Assembly (NCBI GenBank): GCA_021736985.1 | Contig: JAIPEW010000014.1 | Span: forward strand, 1-64,000 | Direction: 5' to 3' | DNA: 64,000 nucleotides | Source of the DNA: Clostridiales bacterium | GTDB lineage: Bacteria > Bacillota > Desulfotomaculia > Desulfotomaculales > VENG01 | Shown here: piece after piece, positions 57,642 to 64,000 of the stretch | Layout of the letters: every line of letters begins with the position of its first letter | How positions within the stretch are numbered: the stretch's first letter is position 1 | Program-made: the position numbers and the translations under genes | Notes under the pieces: model-generated | What the model saw: the letters and a program-made list of their open reading frames with translations, nothing else | Database searches by the model: none | What the model was told of the DNA's origin: nothing

Positions 57642-60124
57642 CTCCATGATGTTTCTTCATCTATACTACCGCCTAACTGGTAGTTTTCTTGTTTTGCTTT
57701 ATTAAACTCTTCTTTTATACTTTCCCCGGTTAATTTTACCTGCAGGTTGTTCACTTCGTACTGGCGCTGGTTATACTCAGCCCATTTATATTCATGGTCT
57801 TTCTGGGCTGACTTCAGTTCCTCTTTGCCTGAGTCGATCTTGTTATCGAGCGCTTTTTTGCCTCTTCTCACGGCATCTAATTTTTTCTTACTCTTACTTA
57901 ATTGTTCATGCGCTACTGCTACATCACCTGACATATCTCCTTTTTCATACCTTTCCTCGTAGTACTTGTTCCACTTATCCCTTTTATTTAAATAGTCCTG
58001 TTCAGCTTTTTGGTACTTCGGGTAATACCTTTCCTGCTTTTTCTTCAGCCCCTGCATATAGCTCGAATTAGGACTGTACAGGTTCCTGGCTCTTTCATAA
58101 CGTACTTTTGCTGCTTCAAACACCGGTTTATAATCGTCTACTTTTTGCTGTGCACTGGGTATGCTAAGTTCAGCTTCTTTAGCGTTTTGCTTTATTTTCT
58201 TTGCAGTTTTTCTTTCACTTCTTCCCGCACCTAAAGATTTGCCGAGGGCATACACCGAACCAGCTGCTGTACCTGCTATACCGCCACCCAGGGCATGTTT
58301 AGCTCCATTATACGCTTGAGCCGGGTCTTCCAGCTGCATAAGATCACTTAAACCCATTTCTTTAGCCTTTTCTTCACCACTTCCGAACAACATCTGCTTG
58401 CTGCCGCGCCCGATTTCTTTTACTCTGTCAGCTGCACCGGAACCAAGTTTTGCCCCGGCGACTGTCCCTGTTATGCCTGAACTCGGATTTCCTGTTAAGC
58501 CGCCTGTAACTATCCCGCTTGCAAGGCCTGCCGCCGTACTTCCCGTCATTTTCAAGCCCCTGCCTACTGTATTTCCAGCAAAAGAGCTTTTTTGTCCAAC
58601 TTCACCCCCTGCCGCTGAATATCCGGTTTTAGAGTTTTCTTTATTCCCCGGTTTTAACATCCTGGTCACGTTCAGCAGTGCACCTGCACCTAAAGCAGCG
58701 CCTATACTTCCGGCAGCACCTGAGCCGCCCCCTTCCGCATCAAATATCTTTCTGATAAGTCCTGCAATTACCGGCAGGCCCATTATACAGGCAAGTTTTA
58801 ACCAAAAATTATTTGTCTCAGCCAGTACTAGAATTCCAATACTTAGCACGGCGGCATGAGAAGCCTGCAGAAATACCTGGGAAAAGAATTCTCTAAACCA
58901 GTAGCCGAGTGCTAACCTGCGCGAGGGGAATACTGAAATAACAGCTATTAGCGGCAGTATACCTATTAAAAGCGCGAGTATTATCTGGCGTACTGCGTAC
59001 TGCCAGTTTAGTATTCCTACAGAAAACACTGCCAGGCATGTTACTATCGCTGAACCGAGGGTGACACTGTCGGCCATAATAAGCGTATCTAAAAAAGAAC
59101 TTGAAAGCTTACCCGCAACAGTATACCTGAAAAACTTTACTACTGCATAATTTATATCAAATACAACCGAGATTATATAAATGCCCGCTTTTAATATCAG
59201 TCCCGCAATCAAAAGTCCTACCAGATAATCCTTAAAGGTGAGCCTGGAATTAGGGTTAGCGGAGGTAAACATCAACCCCAGCCCTAAAAGTACTACTATA
59301 GCTACCATGGATACCGGGACAAATTCACTTATTTTCTCGTAGTATTTTACAACTGCACTGAACTGGTCTTTGGAGAAAGTATGAAGGTATTTTTCACTAC
59401 CGGAAATTTTGTTGTAGTCACCCCCGACTACTATAGCCTGCGATTTATCTCCACTGCTTTTTTCTAGATTAACGCCGAATACAAGCTCTATCGGGTCTTC
59501 CATGCCTATTATGTCAGTAAAAAAATTGGGAACAGCAACTAATACGCTTGCTACCAGCCTCTCCGGCCAGGTTGCTTTTTTTTCATATTCTTTTAAGTCG
59601 CTGCTGAATCCACTTTCTTCTTCTCTCTTCTCGGATTCCTCTTTAGACATAACACGTATAATACCGGATTTATCGTGCTGCCAGATTAGCGCCCCGTAGG
59701 AAACCATATACTGGTACTTTTTATTTGCATTAACTGTATCCGTATAAGTTATTACGGACGTTTTTTCTTTCGAATTAAAAACTGTTTCCTCCGGCATATA
59801 CTTGTCTTTTTCCACATTTATTTCACCTATTTTTTTCTTTTTCAAATTTTTCATTGAACCATCCAGGCCTGTCTCTGTCCTGTAAATATCTATAGTATCT
59901 TCTCTAAACCTGTCGCCGAGGCCGACATCTGCTTTAAACTCAAGTTGTAATACTGCCAGTCCTTTCGCGGATCCCTCTGCGGGGTGTCCTGCTTCATCAA
60001 CTTCATCTACTTTTCTTACTTCAAGGTCGTAAACCTTATTTACGTCCGCGTGAGCAGCAAACGCCGCTGGTATAACTGTAAAAGTAAATAATATAAAAAA
60101 AAGTAATACTGCAGTCTTTTTCAT
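57638..60124 (-). CDS. virB6: VirB6/TrbL-like polytopic channel protein
   Basis: ATG 60124 (GTG 60133 as alternative) with signal peptide MKKTAVLLFFILFTFTVIPA. A 230-residue extracytoplasmic part precedes six or seven membrane helices (about 275-490; for example VSMVAIVVLLGLGLMF, LVGLLIAGLILKAGIYI, IILALLIGILPLIAVI). A Gly/Ala-rich section and a long charged C-terminal coiled coil (about 650-820) follow. This matches VirB6/TrbL proteins of Gram-positive T4SS, which build the inner-membrane pore. The long signal-peptide domain is an unusual addition. It follows virB4 closely: only 1 bp separates the ATG from the virB4 stop. Confidence 0.85.
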   Translation of the reverse strand: MKKTAVLLFFILFTFTVIPAAFAAHADVNKVYDLEVRKVDEVDEAGHPAEGSAKGLAVLQLEFKADVGLGDRFREDTIDIYRTETGLDGSMKNLKKKKIGEINVEKDKYMPEETVFNSKEKTSVITYTDTVNANKKYQYMVSYGALIWQHDKSGIIRVMSKEESEKREEESGFSSDLKEYEKKATWPERLVASVLVAVPNFFTDIIGMEDPIELVFGVNLEKSSGDKSQAIVVGGDYNKISGSEKYLHTFSKDQFSAVVKYYEKISEFVPVSMVAIVVLLGLGLMFTSANPNSRLTFKDYLVGLLIAGLILKAGIYIISVVFDINYAVVKFFRYTVAGKLSSSFLDTLIMADSVTLGSAIVTCLAVFSVGILNWQYAVRQIILALLIGILPLIAVISVFPSRRLALGYWFREFFSQVFLQASHAAVLSIGILVLAETNNFWLKLACIMGLPVIAGLIRKIFDAEGGGSGAAGSIGAALGAGALLNVTRMLKPGNKENSKTGYSAAGGEVGQKSSFAGNTVGRGLKMTGSTAAGLASGIVTGGLTGNPSSGITGTVAGAKLGSGAADRVKEIGRGSKQMLFGSGEEKAKEMGLSDLMQLEDPAQAYNGAKHALGGGIAGTAAGSVYALGKSLGAGRSERKTAKKIKQNAKEAELSIPSAQQKVDDYKPVFEAAKVRYERARNLYSPNSSYMQGLKKKQERYYPKYQKAEQDYLNKRDKWNKYYEERYEKGDMSGDVAVAHEQLSKSKKKLDAVRRGKKALDNKIDSGKEELKSAQKDHEYKWAEYNQRQYEVNNLQVKLTGESIKEEFNKAKQENYQLGGSIDEETSWR

Positions 60125-60125
60125 G

Positions 60126-62024
60126 TTATACACCGCCTACCAGGTCATTTGGATCGCTGGTAAACATATCGTATTCCTCACCGGTTACTTCACCATAAAA
60201 AACAGATGCGTTTTCGTTGGCCCTCACTATACCCTGTCCTTTCGGGGCATTCAAAAGGAAAGCGGACTCGCCTTCGGATAAACTGAATTTCTCCTTAACT
60301 GCTTCTATATCTATACTCTCCTGCCGCATTAAAAACTTGGTGCTGGAATTTTTTAAAATCCCCAGTCCCTGCGGGAGCCTTAAAAATACTTCAAATCCCT
60401 GAGTAGCAGCACACATGGAGATATTTCTTTTGCGAGACCTGCGGAAAGCGTTTTCCAGCCACTTGGCAGTTTCACTGGAATCTTCGTCCATCATGGTCTG
60501 GGCTTCATCCACCACTATCCTTTTTTTTCTGTGGTAGTTTTTCCCGAAGAATTCCCATACCCACTTTGTTGCTACAAAGAGCCCTATAGGGCGCATAATA
60601 TCTTCATCCAGTCCCTTGACTGATATAGCAAATGCCGGGACACCGCTTATCGAAACACTGGACTGGCAGTCAAATATGGCCTGGGAAGGCCTCCCGCCGT
60701 ACTTTGTATATGGTTTCAATAGCCTGGCTGCTTCTTTAAGTTCGGGGTTTCGGGCCATTTTATCGTACAAATTAGATAGCACAGGCATTTCTTTTTTTAC
60801 TCCACCTACGGGGATAGTACCGTCCGCAGTCTCGGTAAGGTACAGGCTCCCGGGGTCCTCGGTAATTCCCCTTTCCACGTACAGGTCTTTTATGTGTTCC
60901 TGTATCTGCACTTTTACATTGCCGGTAAGTACTTCAGGGTCAAAAGTACGAATCATTTTAAAAACCACTGCCTGCGCTGCCTGTATGCCGTCCTCTATAT
61001 TTACGCTCACATTCCCGTGCTCATCTTCTTCTTCGTCCAAGTCAAATATATTAATACTGTACTCGCTCCCCGGGGCGAGTTTTATATAAGGGCACCCCAT
61101 AGCGGCCATCAGGTTTTCGTACTCGTATTCCGGATCAATTATAGCTGTGGTTATACCTATAAAAGATGAGCGGAGGGTCATCATCTTTACCAGAAAACTT
61201 TTACCGAACCCTGCACGCCCGAAAATAGTGATATTGTAATTACCCAGCGAGGGCTCCCAGCAGTCATAGAAAAGCAGCGTCCCCTGCGGGTCCCGCCCGA
61301 TTACTATACCGCTCTTGTGCCTTAGCCCTCCCAGGCCGAAGGGGAAAAGGTCGGCAATATTGGAACTCTCCATATCTCTAAAAGTATCTTTGATTATATT
61401 TTTATCCAATGGAGTCATGCCGAACATTGCCTGAAGCTGCCTGGTATCTGCCGCCCTGAGATGTATCCCTTTGCTGGCAAATTTTTTAACCAGCATACTG
61501 GAAAAACGCTTCAAGACTTTTTTATCTACAGCAGAAGCCATAACCTGTACGGAAGCCATAAATATTTTCTCCGTACCCTGGCAGATAGCAGAGTGGCGGC
61601 GCTGGAGGTCAGCTATCTGCCTGCCTATCACACTGCGCTTAGCACTGTTTGACTCGTCCCCGTGGTCAGCTTCTAACTGAGCTATTTTCTGTTCCAGCTG
61701 CCACGATGTACGGGAAGGGTCAACAGAAGTAATGTGGAGTGCCACGTCGCAGTCAGCTTCTCCGAAGTCCCCTGCATATAAAGAATCGAGCATTCCTGCA
61801 TAGGTAGAGCTCGTCGTTAGAACAGCAAAAAAGTTGCGAAAAAACCTCGTAAATTCTGCAGTTGCACCTACTTCCACGTAATAGTCACCACTTTTTCCGG
61901 GGTCGGGTTCTTTAATAGCAGCTGGAGAGATCAGGTCTTTTAAGTCAGCAGATCCTAAAAAAATATCAGGCTGGTCTTTACCCGGCGGAACTGTTTTCTT
62001 CTTTTGAAACAGCTTTTTAAACAA
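60126..62024 (-). CDS. virB4: VirB4-family conjugation ATPase
   Basis: The central T4SS ATPase (632 residues). Walker A FGRAGFGKSFLVK (about 268-280) and Walker B RIVVDEAQTMM (about 495) are separated by the usual domain, with the late motif MCAATQGFEV. The N-terminal domain (about 45-230) has the VirB4 pattern YYVEVGATAEFTRFFRNF. TTG behind AAGGAGAGG, overlapping the previous gene by 8 bp. Slightly shorter than Agrobacterium VirB4, but all motifs are present. Confidence 0.95.
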   Translation of the reverse strand: MFKKLFQKKKTVPPGKDQPDIFLGSADLKDLISPAAIKEPDPGKSGDYYVEVGATAEFTRFFRNFFAVLTTSSTYAGMLDSLYAGDFGEADCDVALHITSVDPSRTSWQLEQKIAQLEADHGDESNSAKRSVIGRQIADLQRRHSAICQGTEKIFMASVQVMASAVDKKVLKRFSSMLVKKFASKGIHLRAADTRQLQAMFGMTPLDKNIIKDTFRDMESSNIADLFPFGLGGLRHKSGIVIGRDPQGTLLFYDCWEPSLGNYNITIFGRAGFGKSFLVKMMTLRSSFIGITTAIIDPEYEYENLMAAMGCPYIKLAPGSEYSINIFDLDEEEDEHGNVSVNIEDGIQAAQAVVFKMIRTFDPEVLTGNVKVQIQEHIKDLYVERGITEDPGSLYLTETADGTIPVGGVKKEMPVLSNLYDKMARNPELKEAARLLKPYTKYGGRPSQAIFDCQSSVSISGVPAFAISVKGLDEDIMRPIGLFVATKWVWEFFGKNYHRKKRIVVDEAQTMMDEDSSETAKWLENAFRRSRKRNISMCAATQGFEVFLRLPQGLGILKNSSTKFLMRQESIDIEAVKEKFSLSEGESAFLLNAPKGQGIVRANENASVFYGEVTGEEYDMFTSDPNDLVGGV

Positions 62025-62829
62025 TTTTTTTATCCTCTCCTTCTATCTGGCTAACTGCAGCACCGGGGGTTTGCGATTTTACAAACAAAGAAAACATTTC
62101 ATTTGAATCAGCCTCTTCCATTCTTGCAAAAGGTGCCATATCGCGGTTAAAAGTCTGGTAAAGCATATCTGCTACACCTTTTTTGTTTAACTGCGTGCAA
62201 TTGATACCCATATTATCTAAATTACTTGCAAGCAAAGAACAGGCTTCGTTTAATTCATCGCGGGCACTGTTTTTTATTTCCTGAGAAGAAATCTTGGATT
62301 TATTTACGTCAGGCAGTTTTTTAACCAGCATATTTACCAGCTGGTTGTCAATATCTATACCGCTTCCTACACCTATACTTGAAGCATCAACTTTTAAAAT
62401 TATAAAATACCGCCTGTCCCTTACCTGCCTGCCTTCTGTTTTCTCTGCCAGGTAATTTACATGCTGGCCGACCAACCTCTGTATATGTTCGGGGCTTTCA
62501 GAGTTATATCTCTTTAACATGTTCAAGTAGTCTTTTAGATTTAAGTACCTGGTCTGTACCAAAAATGTCAAAGGGATATTTACGGAATTAAGCATATTTT
62601 TAAAACCCAGCCATATAGCCGACTGCTCGTTAAAAGACTGCAGTGCCATATTAACCGGTTCTACTTCCATAACTACGCGGAACTTATCATGGGGAAGTTC
62701 TATTACACCGTCGGGGCTTATATTTTTGTAATCCAATAACTCCTGCACTGTATCCATTTTTTTGCGGGGTCGAAACAAATAAAATACTGCTCCGGCCCCG
62801 CCAAGTAATAATAAAATATTAAAAAACAC
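62017..62829 (-). CDS. Membrane-anchored protein resembling a VirB4/TraC N-terminal domain
   Basis: GTG overlapping the preceding stop (TAGTG). One N-terminal helix (MFFNILLLLGGAGAVFYLF) is followed by a soluble domain. PHDKFRVVMEVEPVNMALQS and SVNIPLTFLVQTRYLNLKDY match the pattern of the N-terminal part of TraC/VirB4-type ATPases of Bacillota, while no P-loop is present. It may be a separate subunit that docks VirB4 on the membrane. The assignment is by pattern only. Confidence 0.6.
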   Translation of the reverse strand: MFFNILLLLGGAGAVFYLFRPRKKMDTVQELLDYKNISPDGVIELPHDKFRVVMEVEPVNMALQSFNEQSAIWLGFKNMLNSVNIPLTFLVQTRYLNLKDYLNMLKRYNSESPEHIQRLVGQHVNYLAEKTEGRQVRDRRYFIILKVDASSIGVGSGIDIDNQLVNMLVKKLPDVNKSKISSQEIKNSARDELNEACSLLASNLDNMGINCTQLNKKGVADMLYQTFNRDMAPFARMEEADSNEMFSLFVKSQTPGAAVSQIEGEDKKIV

Positions 62830-63137
62830 TATTTACGCCCCCAAACAAATTTCTTGTTTCGCATCTTAAACAATATTTTGTAGAAAAAATATACTACCAG
62901 TGGTAGCCCCGTCTTGGAATGCCTCGCAACTAAAAAGAAGGCTGCCATAAACAATGGGACCATATGGTGGACGTGGGAAAAGATGAAATTATCAAACGGG
63001 AGGGCCGGGATCATTTGCGAGAGATTATAGCTCAACTTTGCCCCTAAAAGCATAACCACTACCTGGGGAAGTGTAAGCCCGGCTATAATTTTCCCCGAAG
63101 GTGAACGCTGGGAAAGAGGGTGCATTTCTCCATACAT
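62829..63137 (-). CDS. virB3: VirB3/PrgI-like membrane protein (102 aa)
   Basis: ATG behind ACGGGGGG. Two closely spaced membrane segments (about 21-40 and 55-75) and a basic C terminus (KMRNKKFVWGRK) follow a short hydrophilic N terminus. This is the size and layout of VirB3/PrgI-family proteins, which are normally encoded between VirB2 and VirB4, as here. Sequence identity to known members cannot be judged by eye, so the name rests largely on position. Confidence 0.7.
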   Translation of the reverse strand: MYGEMHPLSQRSPSGKIIAGLTLPQVVVMLLGAKLSYNLSQMIPALPFDNFIFSHVHHMVPLFMAAFFLVARHSKTGLPLVVYFFYKILFKMRNKKFVWGRK

Positions 63138-63140
63138 AAA

Positions 63141-63512
63141 TTACCCCCCGTAACCCAGCAGGCCCAAAAGCCCGCCGACAATTTTTTCTGCAGCGAATAC
63201 AAAAATAATGCACAATATAAAACCTGCAATCATTGACTTGGCAAAAGCCATTTTCCTGGGGTCACCGCCGGCACCCCAGAAGATAAAACCTGCCCAGAGC
63301 ACAAATACAACACCCAGTACTCCAGCAATTCCCCTTGCAAAACTTACAACATTGCCTACCAGAATTGTTATTTCCTCTTTAAGCGCTTTTCCTCCCTCTT
63401 GAGCGTGTTCTTCTACTACTTCACCAATATTTTCAGCAAGTGCTGCATCGGCAAATACAACTACTAAAAATAATGCAGCTACCATAGTCAAGATAAGTGT
63501 TTTCTTACTCAC
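63141..63512 (-). CDS. virB2: VirB2/TrbC-like pilin
   Basis: GTG behind GAGAGGAGG. A signal peptide (LILTMVAALFLVVVFADAALA) is followed by an amphipathic section and two hydrophobic helices (GIAGVLGVVFVLWAGFIFW and MIAGFILCIIFVFAAE) separated by GGDPRKM. That is the hallmark of TrbC/VirB2 pilins, which line the channel or pilus. It is followed after 3 bp by the VirB3-like gene and preceded by a terminator. Confidence 0.85.
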   Translation of the reverse strand: MSKKTLILTMVAALFLVVVFADAALAENIGEVVEEHAQEGGKALKEEITILVGNVVSFARGIAGVLGVVFVLWAGFIFWGAGGDPRKMAFAKSMIAGFILCIIFVFAAEKIVGGLLGLLGYGG

Positions 63513-63547
63513 AACTGGCCTCCTCTCAGAATTTTTCGCATAAAAAA

Positions 63548-63568
63548 AGTGCAGGGAAATCCTGCACT
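63548..63568 (-). terminator. Intrinsic terminator before the VirB2-like gene
   Basis: AGTGCAGG (63548-63555) pairs perfectly with CCTGCACT (63561-63568), followed on the minus strand by TTTTTTTAT. It lies after the stop of 63567-63944, so the VirB2-to-VirB6 block may have its own promoter in the short gap or depend on read-through. Confidence 0.75.
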
Positions 63569-63944
63569 AACTTTTTATATTTTCTGTAAAGCTGCTCACC
63601 CATCGGGTTACAGTTTCTTCATTTTCTCTACTACATTCACTGCCGCCCAAAGAATAATTGATCGCCCTGCTTTCTTTTGAAGCATAGTAAAGGTTTTTTT
63701 TGTTTTTCCCCGGATCATTGTATTTATTAAGAAAAATAAATAAACCAATGCCGAGAACAACATACATTACAGCCATAAAATATTTTGCTATAAATCCAAA
63801 AGCCAGCAGTAAAAATATAAACACAGCAATTCCTTCAAAAATGCCCGACGGTTCATCTCTATCAAATTCTGCACTGCCAAAATAATACCCGAGCATAAAA
63901 TTATTGATATCTCTTTCTTCTTTGTGCTTTTGGTCTTGAATCAT
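63567..63944 (-). CDS. Membrane protein of the T4SS region (125 aa), unknown
   Basis: ATG behind AAAGGAGG. A charged N terminus (MIQDQKHKEERDINNFML) is followed by two adjacent membrane helices (GIAVFIFLLLAFGFIAKYFM and YVVLGIGLFIFL) and a polar C-terminal part with SLGGSECSREN. It has no signal peptide. By position it should belong to the conjugation operon, but I recognise no family. Confidence 0.6.
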   Translation of the reverse strand: MIQDQKHKEERDINNFMLGYYFGSAEFDRDEPSGIFEGIAVFIFLLLAFGFIAKYFMAVMYVVLGIGLFIFLNKYNDPGKNKKNLYYASKESRAINYSLGGSECSRENEETVTRWVSSFTENIKS

Positions 63945-63956
63945 TTTAAACCTCCT

Positions 63957-64000
63957 TTAAAATGGTACTTCTTTTTTTTCTTCACATTCCTCGTAAAAAT
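63957..64000 (-). CDS. C-terminal end of a gene continuing beyond the window (partial)
   Basis: A minus-strand frame from the right edge ends FYEECEEKKEVPF and TAA at 63957-63959, 12 bp before the AAAGGAGG-ATG of the next gene. The acidic tail ending in VPF resembles an SSB-type C-terminal tip, but 14 codons are too few for an assignment. Confidence 0.5.
   Translation of the reverse strand, partial: FYEECEEKKEVPF

Noticed and set aside
58398-58859. 153-codon plus-strand frame opposite virB6
   Set aside because: Pro/Ala-rich reading of the reverse strand of a Gly/Ala-rich region; no start signal.

Overview
The window looks like part of a large conjugative plasmid or plasmid-like integrative element from a Bacillota host, probably a Clostridia-class anaerobe of the Peptococcaceae or thermophilic type. 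This rests on the gene families present: strong AGGAGG-type ribosome binding sites, frequent TTG and GTG starts, copper-amine-oxidase-N 'stalk' domains on secreted proteins, HU, RecT/Bet, SSB, an actin-like ParM and a Gram-positive-style type IV secretion system. No rRNA, tRNA, CRISPR array or replication initiator is visible. Every substantial gene lies on the minus strand except the transposase of one insertion sequence, a decayed HD-GYP gene and a short open frame at the left edge.

Layout, right to left (direction of transcription). About 54.3-64 kb is a conjugation (T4SS) module: VirB2/TrbC-like pilin, VirB3/PrgI-like protein, a VirB4-N-like protein, VirB4, VirB6/TrbL, a two-HTH DNA-binding protein with a near-consensus promoter between repeated operators, and a VirB1-like wall hydrolase (degenerate SLT plus M23). 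About 35.8-54.3 kb holds two Tad (type IVc) pilus gene sets in tandem, each with its own TadA ATPase, TadB/TadC platform, CpaB, CpaE/TadZ-like ATPases and TadE-like pseudopilins. They share one visible prepilin peptidase and two Flp prepilins. Two stalk-domain secreted proteins and a giant 2407-residue PKD-domain protein (27.3-34.6 kb) are likely surface partners.

About 24.5-27.3 kb is the maintenance block: an EAL-domain c-di-GMP phosphodiesterase, ParM, TCCGGACA iterons (a candidate centromere), a ParR-like protein and a RusA-like resolvase. The VirD4/TraG coupling protein and a winged-helix protein follow (21.4-24.2 kb).

About 11.2-21.3 kb is an AT-rich accessory block. It has a three-gene cassette (unknown protein, SecB-like chaperone, nuclease-like protein) that resembles a toxin-antitoxin-chaperone or defence operon, an HU gene, an HD-GYP remnant, and a STAND-type NTPase with a C-terminal PLD-like domain. 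The STAND gene is split by an IS481-like element. Removing the IS and one 7-bp duplication restores a single frame of about 1634 codons.

The left 11 kb is a DNA-processing module: S1-domain protein, SSB, Bet recombinase, a MoxR/CobS-like AAA+ ATPase paired with a CobT-like VWA protein, an iron-staple RecB-family nuclease and a DnaG-like primase. The leftmost 150 bp may be the tail and right end of an IS200/IS605-type element.

Reading together: the left module copies and recombines the DNA, ParM/ParR segregate it, VirD4 plus the T4SS transfer it, and the Tad pili with the PKD adhesin could mediate cell contact, with c-di-GMP turnover as a possible control. The accessory block carries probable anti-phage or addiction functions. 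All functional statements are from sequence motifs read by eye; no database search was possible.
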